Part shown: piece after piece, positions 35,772-48,460 of the stretch
Layout: each line of letters opens with the position of its first letter
Numbering within the stretch: the first letter of the stretch is position 1
Made by a program: the position numbers and the translations under genes
Source: Anaeramoeba flamelloides
Lineage: Eukaryota > Metamonada > Anaeramoebidae
Direction of reading: 5' to 3'
Assembly (NCBI GenBank): GCA_027625915.1
Contig: JANTQA010000038.1
Span: 310,001-374,000, forward strand
DNA length: 64,000 nt
Notes under the pieces: model-generated
The model's database searches: none
Told to the model about the DNA's origin: nothing
What the model saw: only the letters and a program-made list of their open reading frames with translations

Positions 35772-36732
35772 AGTAATTAAATGTTTAATTATTCGTTGAA
35801 TAAAAATTGTATATCAAATGTTTTAAAATTTTCTTTTTCTATTAATGAATTATATCACATAAGATTATTTTTTGTTTCAAATTATTGACCTTCATTCCAA
35901 ATGTAGTTCACACTGATAATTTTTTTAGTTTCCTTTTGATAAAAATTTTTTGGACAGGAAAAGTATAAGTTTATTTTTTAAAAAATGTAAAAGATTTGAT
36001 GATTTTTTTTTTTTAAATAAAAAAAAAAAGTATTAACTTTTGCCCATATTAAAACAAAAAGTCTATAATGAAAATACAAACAAAAGAAATATTAAATTAC
36101 CATGTTGATAAATTCAAAAAATATCCTCACATAACCTACTCTACTTTATCTTAACCTACAATAAAAAATAGAGTGATCTCACTTTAACATTTTTAAAAAC
36201 ACACAGGCTACTTCTTTAATAAAAATAAAGTTACAAATTTTTTATTATATTTTGTATTCAAAAAAAAAAAACAAAATTAAGAGTTTAAGAACTGGAAATT
36301 TTTTTACATTTTTAACAAAATGTTTTTGGTTAATTTTTAGGATTTGTATAATTTTGGAATCTACAATTTTTTTCCATTTTTGAAAAAACTGTGAAAACTA
36401 CCAATGATGGGCTAAATCTCACATTTAAATAATAAGTCAAGTTTTTTTTTTCGTTTATTTTTGTACATAAGAAAATTATTGAGATCAATTATTTTTAAGT
36501 TGACGAAGAAGTGTGTAATACATTCCGAACTATTTTTCAAAAATGTTGACTCACTTTAAAAATGTTATTATAAGTAGTTTCTAATGGTTTTATCACATAT
36601 TCTTATCTAAATAAATTTTCAATTTTGAGATCAAGATTCTCTTTAATTTCAATGCGTATCAATAACCTTTTTTTTATTTATTTATTTTTATTATTTTTTT
36701 TTTCATAAATTTGTCGTAAATAAGACCCGTAA
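35772..36732. other. Convergent intergenic region
   Basis: About 960 bp between the 3' ends of the BEACH gene and the NSRP1-like gene. It is AT-rich with no supported feature. Confidence 0.5.
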
Positions 36733-37863
36733 TTATTTTTTTCGTTTTTTTCTCATTAGAAATCTTTTTTTTGCTTCCTCGATTCTTTTTCTTCGTTCCT
36801 CTTCCTTTTTTTTCATTGGATCAATTAAATCAGTTTTTTCTTGTACAACAGAACCGTTTTTCGTTATTTCATTTGGATTGGTAATTGGTTTTAATTGGTT
36901 TTTCTTTTCATAAATTCTGTTGCTTTCCGTTTTATTATTGTTTGATTTTGGTTCTTCTTGTTCCGAATTTGATTCAACACTTGATCCTGAACTTGATCCA
37001 GAACCTGATCTCGAACTCGAACCTGAGCTGGAACTTGAATCAGAATACGAACTTGATCCAGAAACAGATCTTGAACTGGGACCTGAATTTTCTATTTTAG
37101 GCACTGAAGAAAGGTTTGTGTTTTTTTTTGGAAAGTTCTCAATAAAGGCTTCCATACTAATTTCTGGCTGTTGGTTTTCACTTTCATTTTGAGTTTCACT
37201 ATTACTATTTTTAATGTTTTTGTTTTTCTCAAGAAATTTTTTATAGCTATTTGTAATAAAGCTATCTGTCTTACCATAAATTTTCTCTTCTTTTTGTTTC
37301 TCTAATTCCTTTTTAGCTTCCTGTCTTATAATCCTTTCCTTTTGTCTTCTTTTTGCTTTGTTCATTAATTTGTCAATGAATTTTGGCTTGCCCTTAATTC
37401 TTGAATGGGTATAAACCGGCTTGTTTTTCTCGTTCACGCTATCGTTTTCTTTTGTTTCCATTAATTCCTTTTGAATTTCTTGGTACCTTCTTCGTCTTTG
37501 TTCTTCTTCCATCTCCGTTACCCTTGTGTCTAAATCGTAATTTTCTTGGTTTTGGTTTTTTTTTTCATACCTTCTTCGTATTAGCTTCTGTTCTTCAAAG
37601 AGCTCTTTATTAAATTGTTTTCGATCATCAATTTTGTTTTTCTTTGTTTTATCTTTGTCATTTTTATTTTTATTGATCGGCGGTGTTTCTGCTTCAAAGG
37701 TACTAAGAATGTCTTCTGTTAAAACAGTGGTAATTTTTTGTTTTTTGCTTACTTTTTTGTTATTTGTTTTTTTAGGTTTAGATTGTTGGAAGATTGAAGC
37801 AACTTGGCGACGTTTTCGTGTTTTTTTTTTTTTTGCCTTCCCAAGAGAAAAGGATACTGACAT
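36733..37863 (-). CDS. NSRP1/CCDC55-like nuclear speckle splicing regulator
   Basis: A 376-residue, single-exon, highly charged protein. Residues 105-215 match the DUF2040 region of NSRP1 (CCDC55), a factor that influences alternative splicing from nuclear speckles. The matching parts are YDLDTRVTEMEEEQRRR (human YEYDSIYDEMQKKK), then GKPKFIDKLMNKAKRRQKER (human RKPKYIHNLLKAVEIRKKEQ) and TDSFITNSYKKFLEKNK (human KEAFVTSAYKKKLQERA). A basic KKKKTRKRRQ near the N-terminus is a likely nuclear signal. Residues about 255-300 form a Ser-rich SR/SGS stretch, and the C-terminus is a basic coiled coil. Start: first ATG. Function is by family similarity. Confidence 0.8.
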   Translation of the reverse strand: MSVSFSLGKAKKKKTRKRRQVASIFQQSKPKKTNNKKVSKKQKITTVLTEDILSTFEAETPPINKNKNDKDKTKKNKIDDRKQFNKELFEEQKLIRRRYEKKNQNQENYDLDTRVTEMEEEQRRRRYQEIQKELMETKENDSVNEKNKPVYTHSRIKGKPKFIDKLMNKAKRRQKERIIRQEAKKELEKQKEEKIYGKTDSFITNSYKKFLEKNKNIKNSNSETQNESENQQPEISMEAFIENFPKKNTNLSSVPKIENSGPSSRSVSGSSSYSDSSSSSGSSSRSGSGSSSGSSVESNSEQEEPKSNNNKTESNRIYEKKNQLKPITNPNEITKNGSVVQEKTDLIDPMKKKEEERRKRIEEAKKRFLMRKKRKK

Positions 37864-38378
37864 TTCGAAAGAAACACAATTTTAATTCAATTTTAACAGT
37901 TTGGCTTTGATTTTTATTGTTTATTAAACCTGTTTTGGAGTTAAGAAATGAATAAAAAATGATTATAGTTCGTAAAAATACACAACAAAAGATCTGGTGA
38001 CTTTTACAAAGTTTATCACTTTTAGAACGCATTTACCCTTTAAAGGTGTTGGAAAGTGTTTAAAAGGTTTTTAAATTGTCTGAAAGTGTTTGAAAGTATC
38101 AAAAGGATGAAATCTTGATAAAAGTCTATTAAAAAGAATTTTTGATTCAATTTCAAAGTAAAATAATTTTTTCCACAAGGTATTAAATTTAAAATCTTCA
38201 GAGTTGTTAAAAAGTTCACCAAAGAAAAATCTAAAATATTCTTTATTTTTTTGATTAGTTATGAAGAAATACTTTATGAAAATAATTAACTAAAAATTTA
38301 TTAATAATTAAATTTTTTTGAATTATGGGAATTTATAAGAAACTTGTTAAAAATTTTATAATCCCTGAAGAATGAAAT

Positions 38379-38382
38379 ATAG

Positions 38383-38418
<36 letters not shown>

Positions 38419-38454
38419 TTGTGTTTGTGTTTGTGTGTGTATATGTGTATATGT
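38379..38454. repeat. (GT)n / (AT)n microsatellite
   Basis: A short (AT)n run passes into about 13 GT units, then TTGTGTTTGTG variants and ATATGTGTATATG. It is an interrupted simple repeat. Confidence 0.9.
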
Positions 38455-38934
38455 CTCTTTATTTAGGTATTTGATCTTATTGTTTTTGTTTTTATCAGAA
38501 TTGTTCTAAGATTGGTATTAATTTAACTTTTTGTTAAAAAATACAATGATTTTTTTGTTTTTATTTTAAATTGTTAAATAAAAAATAAGTTTTTAATTGC
38601 GGTAATTGGGTATTTGATAAATTTATTTTAAGATATCAAAATAGGAAAATTTTAATATTATAATTTTAATTTTGTAAAAAGAAAATAAATTCCAAAAATT
38701 TTATTTCTGTAAAAACAGTCTCAATAAAGGCAATTTTACAATTTCATTCAATTTTGATATAATTTTAAATTTTTAAAAACTATTAAAATCATTTTTTGTC
38801 TTTTATGTTTGTTTTGATTTTCTCAATTTCTGAGTTATATAATATATTTATTTCTATCTGGAGAAATTTTTTTCGAATTATTCATTGAAGTTTAATTCTG
38901 AGTTTAGTTAAATAGAAGAAATAAAATAAAATTT

Positions 38935-39045
38935 GTTGATGGTATTAAATCATTTGATCAATCAATAATTTGTGTTGAAATTTAAACAAATTAACGAATA
39001 CATGTTTTTTTCCGTTTCATTATTTTGGACACACCAATTTTTTGT
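38935..39045. repeat. R1-related fragment
   Basis: TTGATGGTATTAAATCATTT followed by GATCAATCAATAATT, AAATTTAAACAAATTAACGA and GTTTCATTATTTTGGACACA parallel the first 125 bases of the window. The same right edge, ending GGACACRCC, is seen in the 17.9 kb copy. It is a diverged partial copy. Confidence 0.55.
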
Positions 39046-39894
39046 TTCGATTATTCCATTACTTTTTGGATAGATTTATTTTTTTGTTTTTTTTTGCTTT
39101 ATTTTTTCTAATATTTTGATTAAAAGTATTTGATCTAAAAGTATTAATTCTGGGTAACTTAAAAGTGATTTAAAAGTAAACCTTTGATAAATACCATAAA
39201 TTGGGGATTTTATTGCCTCATTTTAATTTTGGTCGATCCGAATTTTTAATATGGATTGATCTCAACATGGCTAAATAAAAAGTTATTTAATCAGGTAATG
39301 AGAGAATTTTGAATTGACTAAATTGGAGACTCATAATTCAAAGTATGATTAAAATAGACACGAGTCATAATAAATAATGACAATTAATTTAGTATTTTGA
39401 CAAAAAAAAGTAAAAAATAAAGTCTATTTTTGGAATGGTGTTTTTAAAAAAACATAAAAAGATTCTTATAATCAAATTTTTCAGTTTTCTTTTTATCAAG
39501 AGAAAATAAAGGTTTCCTTTCTTATAAAAGACAAGATATATACTTAATTCAAAGCTAAATTATTTAAAAAATATAATTTAAAATTGTATTTCTGAGATTT
39601 GGATTGAAAAAATTGAAAGAAAATTCTTAAAAATTGTTGAGTGTTGTTTTTTTATTTTTTTTGAAAATTTTAGAATGTATACAATCATTCCTTTTTTGTG
39701 TAAATTATGGAAAATTAAATTAAAAAAAATCATAATAATCTTGGTTTGGAAAAGAATAAAAAATACAAATAAAAACAAAATGAAATGACAAGAAAAAAAA
39801 AGTAAATAATAGAAATTTAAAAAAACAAAAAAAGAAGGAAAGAAAGAAAGGACTAATAGAAAATAAAAAAATACGAAAAAAGATCATGTCGTGA

Positions 39895-42026
39895 TTATTT
39901 TTTACAATGATTTTTATGTTTTCTCCAATCTTTTCTTTGGCAATTAACTGAACAATAAACAACTTTAAAGCACCTCGAGCATCTAAACAATTCACCTTGT
40001 TTTGAACAAACATGGCATTTCATTTGTTTTCTTTTTTGAATTTTTTCTTCATAAAGTTTTAAATTTCCCTTTATAGTATTTTTCCCATTCATTTCATAAA
40101 AAGCGCAGGTCCTCTGTATTTCTGCTTTCACGGTCAAATTGAAATCTTCAATTGATAGTTTTCCGGTATAGATCAATTTTAGGACATTTCTGAAAGTAGA
40201 TTCAGAAAACCCTGAAGTATCTGTTACAAAATATTTAATTAATGATTTTTTTTTCTCTTTCTCTTGGTTTTCGTTTTCGTTTTCGTTTTTCTTTTCATTT
40301 TCATTTTCATTTTCATTTTCATTTTTTGTTTGAATTAATTTTGCGAAAAATTTCGATCTTGCAGATAAAAACCAGCTATGTGCAGTAAAGGTTTCGTTTT
40401 TAATCTTAATTTCTGTGTCATGATTGTCTGTATTATTCAATAAATATTGCATATGTTCTTGGATTGGAATATAAAATTGTTTATTTTCAACACCGATACC
40501 AAGTAAAAGTTTTTTCAGAATTTTAATTTCTTGTTTACTTTTATTCACTAAAAGGAGCTTCCCACCATAAAGCCATTTGAAAAAGATTTCCTTATTTTCC
40601 CCATTGACAAATTTTGAGATTTTTTCCATTGAATCAGCATTGCCCAACCTCAGTTTCAGGAATTCTTTATTTACCTTTGCAATTTCCATCTCTTTAGATA
40701 TTTCAAAAAGGTCTTTGAAGTATTCTGGTAATTGGGTAATAAATAAAGAAAAATGGTTTCCTGCAAAAAAATTTGTATGCTCATTGATTTTTGGGATTTC
40801 AAATGGTAATTTATAAATAGAATATTTAAATCGTTCTTGTTGAAAGGTTTCAAATTTCTTTGGTGTTCCATAAACAAAGAATTGATCTTTGTTATTTCTT
40901 AGAAAACAAAATTCTGATCCACATATTAATTGTTTTGTATCCATTTCATCAAAATTTGGTTTGGGACTTAATTCGATAGATCCGAATTCAGCTACAACAC
41001 CGTCTGGTCCTGTTGTTGCATATTTAATTTTTTTTTCTTCTTTTTTTGTTTCTTTTTCTTTTTCAATTTCTTTTTCTGTTTCTTTTTCTGTTTCTTTTTC
41101 TTTTTCTTTTTCTTTTTCTGTTTCTTTTTCACCTAAAATATTCAGATTTACTTTAATTTTTGGATCATATTTAATATCAAGCTTTATTTGTGGTTTTAGT
41201 TTTTCTATTTCTTCATCTTCTTTGCTTATTTTTTCTGCATCTTTTTCAGTATAAAGCACTGTTGTTGCCCAATATTGTAATTGGATTTCCTTAATTTCCT
41301 TGTCGTTAAAAAATGTTTGAACAGTTGGTCTTTCGACACTCTCCCAGCCACCATTTCCAATTTGTCCACACCCATTTGTACCAATAGCAAGAATTTCGTT
41401 TTCATTGTTTCGAATAAAAATGTGTTCCGTCCAACCAGGGGAATATATTTTGTTGACACCAGTAGTTATCACATATGGAACAGAAGTAATGTCTTGGATC
41501 TCCCATCGTCGCTTTTCGTCATAAGGTGATTTAATCCCTAATTGAAATAGGTGGTTTGAGCCACACCCATAAAGAGTTCCATCTTTCAATAAGAAATAAT
41601 AGCTGTGTCTTCCACATTTGATCGTTTTCACATCTTTGTCTTCAAAAAACTTGATTAACGTTGGCTTATTTCTTGGTTCTAAATCGGAGTGGCACAATTG
41701 TCCAGATCGATACCCAGATCCGTCAGTCCCAATACTCCAAGAATATAAATGATTGCCTCGATCCATTGCCAAGTAATGTGAGTTACCTGCTTCAACTTTG
41801 AGAATTTTTGTAAGATCGACGCAGTAATTGCTTTATCATTATTTGTCACCTGCACAAGCATCCCATCGGTTGTCAAAAATACAGTGCTTTTTTCTCCACT
41901 AACCACACGCGATACTGAAATGTGAAGTAATCGATCGGTAGCAGTTGGCTGCAATATTTTACAATTTTCTTTGGTCTCGATCCCTAAACAAAAAGAATTC
42001 CACCCAAAACTTGTCAAATTGCTCAT
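39895..42026 (-). CDS. RCC1-repeat / BTB / MYND zinc-finger protein
   Basis: Order of parts: N-terminal RCC1-type beta-propeller repeats (MSNLTSFGWNSFCLG, AGNSHYLAMDRGNHLYSW, CGRHSYYFLLKDGTLYGCGS, WTEHIFIRNNENEILAIGTN); a Glu/Lys linker; further propeller-like sequence; BTB-like regions, the last beginning HDTEIKIKNETFTAHSWFLS; and a C-terminal MYND finger with CHVC, CSRC, YCSVNCQ and HKNHC. RCC1-BTB proteins often act as ubiquitin-ligase adaptors or GTPase regulators; the partner here is unknown. The gene is in two overlapping frames: one open from 42026 to 41679, the other from about 41832 to 39895. A single extra base in the AAAG near 41798 would give the expected FSKVEAGNSHYLAMD; no GT-AG intron fits. 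I chose the ATG at 42026 because the family start follows it. Confidence 0.8.
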
Positions 42027-42119
42027 TATTTTCAAAAAAAGATTGTTAAAAAGAAAATGATAATTTTTGGGTAATTGGCATTTGAAAACTTTCAAATGTC
42101 GACAATTGTTACATGGCAA

Positions 42120-44644
42120 ATCAATCGTAAAGATTAGTTCATTAATTAAACAGATAGTCAGGAATTAAGGACTAGTATTTCAAACAATTAGTTAAAGATT
42201 TTTTTGAGATTTAAATGGGGTAAAATTTCCGCGAATTGTCGTTTTTTTAAATCTGAAATTGGCTTTTCATATCGGATTGTTATTTCACTCAAGATTATTT
42301 AAGGGCTATCAAAAATAAAGTAACAACCGAGGTCTTACGAATTAAAAAATCAGAGAAGAACTATCAAAATTTCAAAATTTTTTGGAATATGTAATTTAGG
42401 TTAACTTCTTACCAATATAAATGTTTTGAATAGTATCTTACTCGTTTTGTATATGAATAATTATTTTAGTAAATATATGTAGTATTACTAATTAATATTT
42501 GATGGTATTGAAAAACTCGAAAAGACGTTTTGTAAAGATCATTTTCAATTGTTTATCATTACTAAAAATTTGATAGGGTATTGTTGTTGTACCAATTGCC
42601 TTCAAAAAGAAGGCAGAAACAATTCAGATTTCCAAATCAAAATCCAATTTTATAACGCCAAATTGTAATCAACATCTAATCCTCCTATAGACTTTGGTTT
42701 AATCTAACTTGAAAAAACTAAGCATACAATACATGAACATGTTTCACCACGGTTAAACATATACTTTTATATAAGTATACTTGGCCCAAAATCGATATAC
42801 TGAACATTCTCCTGTTGGTTAAAGTGGTAGATAATATAATAAATCTTTTTTCTCATGGGTATATTTTGATTTTACTATTTATTTTTTTCAATTAAAAAGG
42901 GGGTTGCTTAAATTTTTTTTTATATGTGATTTGATGTGGTTAAAAAAAATTTAAATCTTTTCTATTTCCAAGTATTTTTGATAATATTTTTTACAATCAA
43001 AATTTTTTAATTTTTTTTTTATTCATTGGCTATATTTAGGAGGGAATGATCATTTATAAATACACTGTATTCCTACAAAAAAAGGTAGTTTTTTAATTGA
43101 TTCTGATAATTATTGGTTTTATTTGGAAAAAAATCTTGAGGGTATATTCTTAATTAAAATTCAAAAAATAATTAATCAGTTAAAATGATAAAAATGATTT
43201 TTTTTATACATATTTGCTATTTTATTCTTTTACAAAGACCTTAAGTGCCAAATTTAAAAGTTTTTGAAAATAAAAGGGGATTGGTTAAATAATTTTCATT
43301 GTTCCATCAAGGGGATTCGATCTTAAAATTGATGAGAAGATGAATAATATGTTATTTTTATATTCTTTTGAATGTAAAAACCAAGATCATTTATAAAAGT
43401 AAAGTTCAATAAACAAGAAGATGATTTCAAAGTAAAGTTAATTATTCAGTTGCAATATTTTTTTTTAGTTATTAGAGGTGTTGTTTCATAAATAAGAACT
43501 TTTTGAATTAGCATGGATAGGGTATCAGAGTATCTCAAAAAAAAAAAAAAAATTGTTATCACAGTTATTCAATTTTTGTGGTTGGGTTTCAGTTTAGTAA
43601 TCATTTCGTTTAAAAGTGGTATCTTCTCTTTTAGAAAATCACATAATTATCTCTTTGAATATTATTGATTGTTATGATTATTAAAAAAAATGATTGTTTT
43701 AACAAGTAAAAAAATATAATCAATACCTCTTCCTAATTTTGATTATTTTGAGATAAATTAATAAAAAAAAAAAATTTAAAATATTGTGATTTTAAGGTAA
43801 TTAAAGAATGAAATTTTTCATAATAATTTGAGTTAAATATGATTAATAATTATTTAACATTGAAACAAATTGTGTATTTTTTTCTTCATAGAAATCTAGT
43901 ATATATAGTAAATTAAAGAAATGAATTTTTTTTTTTTTGCTTTGGGAAAAATCATCATGGATTTGTGTATTTATCATTTCCGTTCAACACTTTAAATCAT
44001 TCAAAGGATACCTCCTAACCAAAAACTTCAATTTAAGATTTTTTTCATTATATATTTTTGAAAAAAGTTAATATTTTAAATCGAAAAAAAAAATAAGAAA
44101 GGGTAAAACTATTTTTTTATTTATAGATAATGTTGTATTTCAGGACTAGATTGTTATTATCTTATAAACCTTTATATTGTTGACCATTTATATAATATTA
44201 TAACTGATTTGTAAACTTTGATCTTCTTTTGAAAATTGTCATTCTATTTACTTTCGATACAACATGATAACTCAACTATTAAAACAGTACATAGGAAGAA
44301 TATTTTGAAGATCTACGAATTTTACACCGTTTCTCAAAATTTAAATTAAAAAAATAGTTTCTTCATCTGTATTCAAAACAGAGGAAAATGATTTCAAAAA
44401 AATGTAATAGGAAGCAAAATTTTTCAAAAATGTAATTAATTCAAACTAATAAAAGTAAAAGCAAACAAAATAGACATCTAACACTCCTCAAGAGAATTTG
44501 TTTATCAAAAAAATTTCAACCTAGTACCACCTTATTTCACAATGATAAAACTCCAATTTTTATTTTACATCTTTGGGTAAATTGTTATCATTTTTCTAAC
44601 TTTTTAAATTAACTTTTTTCATTTATTAACCAACATTTTCCAAA
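42120..44644. other. Intergenic stretch, no gene seen
   Basis: AT-rich DNA between the divergent RCC1-BTB-MYND and V-ATPase c'' genes, so both promoters lie here. No motif, exon, RNA gene or repeat copy was recognised. Confidence 0.5.
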
Positions 44645-45876
44645 ATGTCAATTATAACATTGGGAGAAACAGGCTTTTTTGATATTGAGCCACAGTTTTT
44701 TAGTGCAATTGGAATGGGGTGTTCCATTGGTATCTCGGTACTCGGAGCAGCATGGGGGATTTTTATTACAGGATCTTCACTTGTAGGGGCTTCTGTTAGG
44801 GCGCCACATATCAGAACCAAAAATTTGATTAGGTACTTGTTTCCGTTTTCATTTTTCTTTGGTTTTCTTTTCTTGTTCATTGAAAAGTTTTCTTTTTTGA
44901 AATTGAAAATTTTTTCAATTATTTATTTTTTTTCTTCTTTTTTTATTTTCCGTTTTGAACCTATTCTGTGATTTCTCTATAATTTTGAAGACACTTAATT
45001 CAGCAAAGTCACTGTTTTGTCAAAGAATAAAAATCATCCTAATTCGATTGAATTATTTTTAAAAAAACTTTTCTTTGACCCAAGCGAATTAAAAAAGAAT
45101 TAAAATTAGAAAAAAATATCTTTTATAAACTGGGTTCGAACAAAAGAACACTTGAACTTTAAGGAATCGTCAAAAAACAAAAAAAAAAAAAAAACTCAGG
45201 TGTACTTTTCTATGCTTCGATAATATTTCCATCTTGAGCAAATTTGTTTTTTTTTTTTTTTATTGGCAAGTGAAAACCAAAAAAAGATTTTTTTGTTCTT
45301 TTGTTACAACGAGAATTAAATAACACTAGTTTCCGATCTTATGGAAAGACTAATTTCTTCTCAACACCAACTCTAATTAAAAAATTTGATTAGCTTCAAA
45401 AAATTTAATAAATAGAAAGAAACAAAACAAAAAAACAAAAAGAACAAACTTTTAAATAGTGAATTAATTGTGATGTTTTCTTTTATTTTACCATTCTTCC
45501 TCTCGTTTATTGTTCAAAATTTGTTAAAACAATAATTAGTGTAATTTTTGCAGAAGCAACTGCAATTTATGGTTTAGTTCTTGGTATCATTATTCAACAA
45601 AAATATACAGAGCACAAGCACATTGCACAAGGTATTGATTATTATTCTGGATATGCACTGTTCTGGGCGGGTATTATTACAGGCTTTGGGAATATGTCGT
45701 GTGGTGTAAGTGTTGGTGTTGTTGGCTCTTCTTGTGCTCTAGCAGACGCTGCTCATCGATCCCTTTTTGTAAAGATCTTGGTTATAGAAATTTTCGCATC
45801 AGCGCTCGGTATTTTTGCAATTATTGTGGGTATACTTGTAGCCAATAACGCTTCCTTTTCAAAATTTGATTATTAG
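44645..45876 (+). CDS. V-ATPase V0 proteolipid subunit c'', two exons
   Basis: Subunit c'' (yeast Vma16, human ATP6V0B) is part of the proton-carrying rotor ring of the vacuolar ATPase. Exon 1 is 44645-44832 and exon 2 is 45540-45876, with a 707 bp phase-2 intron (GTACTT...ATTAG), giving 174 residues. Four membrane helices are visible. Family motifs are GAAWGIFITGSSLVG, RAPHIRTKNLI, the ion-binding Glu at residue 68 in VIFAEATAIYG (human IIFCEAVAIYG), and GNMSCGVSVGVVGSSCALAD followed by SLFVKILVIEIF. The junction codon gives NLISVIFAEA, as in the family. Length is close to plant c'' and shorter than yeast or human, so the extra N-terminal helix of those proteins is absent, or is in an exon I did not find. 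Confidence 0.92.
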
Positions 45877-47506
45877 TATTAAAATGCTTCCCATTTTTTT
45901 TTTCTTGCAATAATTTTTTATTTAATTTGGTTTGATTTGGTTTGATTTTATTTTCTTTTATTTTTTTTTTTTAATCAAATCAAGAATTAAATTTGGGTTT
46001 ATTAAAGGCCTTTTAAAAAAAGGATGACTCAAAAAAATTTTGAGTATAGTGCTAAAAATAGGTGTCTTGAAGTTTTTCATCAATTTTATAAACACTTTCA
46101 AAAACTTTTTTGTCACCCTTTTTTAAAAGAGCCCTTTTAAAAAAAAAAAAACACAAAATAAATTTAAAAAAAAAATACTTTCTTTAAAATAAAGCTTTTT
46201 TTTCTTTTAATCAAATTTCTTTTGTTGAAAATCAAATTCAATCCATATGACAACAAAATCTTTTCAATTCTGCTGAACTAATGTTAAAATATTGTACAAG
46301 TCTATATATTTAGTCTCTTGCCTAGACTCAAATCAAAATTTATAAAATGATTGGTCTTCTTATTTTTTCAAATAACGAACAATCCAAGCTAAAGATGAAG
46401 TTTTTATAACGAAAATTATTTTCTCAAAATTTATTAAACTCGGCTTGATCAAAAAAGTTTCTATTTCTGGATCGATAATAACAACTTTAGAATAATTAAT
46501 AGTTTTTTTTTTTTTTTGACAAAATCTAGGTTTTTTTTGCTGAGTTTGGGACAACATGAAAAAAATATTTTTAATTGGTTTGATAAATCGTTAATTTTGT
46601 TTGGCCAAGTGTATTTTTTTTCTTTTTTTTTTTTTGGTTTTCTTGTTCTCCATGAAACTCTAGTTCAATTCGTTTATATCCAATTGTTTTGTTAAGATAT
46701 TGAACTGGTTCCTTTCCAGATATTGTAATACATATTTGTTTTTTTCTTCATTGCTAACATGCTTTCTGCTTTAAATTTTTGTGAATCTCATTAATTTTAT
46801 ATATAAAATTATGTTACCATATTTTTTTTAATAGTATCGTGAATATTTTTATTATTGTTTCCCTGGTAGAAAACTGTTTTTTCCGTGTTATTGGATTGTT
46901 CACAATTATTTGGAATTTTAAAGAACAAATTAGGGGGTTTTTTTACAAGTATCTGTTACACAATATTGGATTATTTGTTTCTTGGTTTTACAAGTTTATT
47001 CGGTTTTTTAACAAAAGGGGATTTAGGTTCTTTTAATCAAAATCTAATCCTGATAATTTTGAAATTAAAATCAAATTTCTTCTTCAGAATGTTTGAAAAT
47101 TATTCTTTAATAATTTAGAAATGTCTATTGAATAATGTTAAATACCCCCTGATAAATTTTATTTTAGATATTTTCAGTTCAATATAGGAAAGATAATTAA
47201 TAGTTATATTTATATTATATTGAGTAAGTTGTTTTTAATTCGGAATTTTGATTGGTAAAAAGTCAGCATTGTTAACCATTTTACAGAATGAAAATTAATT
47301 ATTAGTAATTAGGTCGATTTTATAATTAAATTTTTATTTTGACATATTTATATCAAAATGATCAATATTCTTTTTTTTCTGGACTTTTTTTAATCCATGG
47401 TGAATTTACTGTTAGAAATGTCCAAAAAAAAAAAAAAAAAAATATGTAAACAAACATTTAAATTATAATTTATTAATACTAAGTATCAATTTATTGAAAA
47501 GGAATA
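45877..47506. other. Intergenic DNA, mostly featureless
   Basis: AT-rich DNA downstream of V-ATPase c''. At 46010-46140, an AAAAAGG...CACCCTTTTTTAAAAGAGCC pattern forms a loose inverted repeat close to the gene's 3' end. One short minus-strand frame (46360-46557) is listed separately. Confidence 0.4.
46360..46557 (-). CDS. Possible small hypothetical protein, 65 aa
   Basis: Not recognised. The sequence starts MLSQTQQKKPRF and its second half (YSKVVIIDPEIETFLIKPSL, IIFVIKTSSLAWIVRYLKK) has a balanced, folded-protein-like composition unlike the surrounding junk frames. It could be a true small gene, the last exon of a longer gene, or chance. No family motif, neighbour or splice site decides this. 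Confidence 0.25.
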   Translation of the reverse strand: MLSQTQQKKPRFCQKKKKTINYSKVVIIDPEIETFLIKPSLINFEKIIFVIKTSSLAWIVRYLKK

Positions 47507-48206
47507 TAATTTTTTTTTTAAAACAAAATGGTACACCTCTCAAAGCAATACTATTGAATTTGGTTGTTAATACGATAATTATTTAATGGTTGTTTTCGTT
47601 TTAATTATTCATTTTTTCATCTTTTTGTTTTTTTATTTCTGGATATTGAACCTTTGGAAAATGGAAAAACAAGACAAGAAGAAATCAATTTCAAAATAAT
47701 ATACCAGTATAAAAATGGAAATAGTATAAGTTTGATTTTGAATGTACTAGATATTGGATTTAAGAAAGAAGATTATTTGATTGATGTCTGGAACAAAAAG
47801 AAAAGAAAAGAAAGTAAAAAACACAATTCCAAAAAAATACCCAGATAAATTGTGGCTTTATATTGAAAATGGAACTTTAAAGAAAAATTTTTTGACAGTA
47901 AAGAGTTATCATTAAAATTTAAAGAATTGTTTCCCAATTTACCTTGTTCGGTGGTTTTATTGGTTTTATAATTTTTTTTTCTTTACAATTTACAAAACCA
48001 TATTTATCATTTCAAATAAGAGTGTACATCTATTTTTAAAAATATTGAATTTAATTTTTATTTTTTTGTTTTAATTACTTTTAAAGATTCAGTTAAATGT
48101 TTTTTTATGATTTAAAGATTTTCCTAAATTTTAGAATAATACTACAATTAATTTGATTCAATCATGAATAATTCTTGAAATTTTTTGTGCCCTTTTATTT
48201 GAAAAA

Positions 48207-48213
<7 letters not shown>
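47507..48213 (+). mobile_element. TA-inserting DNA transposon remnant, 707 bp, copy 2
   Basis: Collinear with the reverse complement of 6081-6789. The right end reads GTGCCCTTTTATTTGAAAAA then CAGTTTA. The left end is more worn (TAAT, T-run, AAAACAAAATGGTACACC). It inserted at a TA beside a (TA)n run that follows at 48212-48241. The open frame 47654-47848 encodes FKIIYQYKNGNSISLILNVL then DIGFKKEDYLIDVW, like a DNA-binding helix-turn-helix. A later, shifted segment encodes the PDKLWLYIENGT counterpart. Both copies lack a catalytic domain, so they were presumably mobilised in trans. Confidence 0.75.
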
Positions 48214-48244
<31 letters not shown>

Positions 48245-48460
48245 CTCATCATAGTGTTTTAACACTCTGAATGATATTTGTATTAATCAAAGTTATAGGG
48301 ATGTACTATTGAAGAACTAAAAATATTAATTTGAAAGGCATGTATTGTGTAATTATTAATAATGGTAAAACAGTTGAATTAGTTTCTTAAAAGTATAATA
48401 ATAGAAGGTAAAAAATTACAAATCAAAAAAACTTTCTCAATTCTTTTTATAGGAAGAAAA

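Larger units (their letters stand above)
37864..39894. other. Intergenic DNA with a (GT)n run
   Basis: Two kilobases between two minus-strand genes. It holds the NSRP1-like promoter side, a (GT)n-rich tract at 38379-38454 and an R1-related fragment at 38935-39045. No gene is supported. Confidence 0.5.

Noticed and set aside
45120-45150. GGGTTCGAAC, a possible tRNA B box
   Set aside because: No matching A box or cloverleaf stems upstream; it lies inside the V-ATPase c'' intron.
46839-47118. Two overlapping hydrophobic frames of 65 and 77 codons
   Set aside because: Phe/Leu-rich composition follows from T-rich DNA; no motif or sensible start context.
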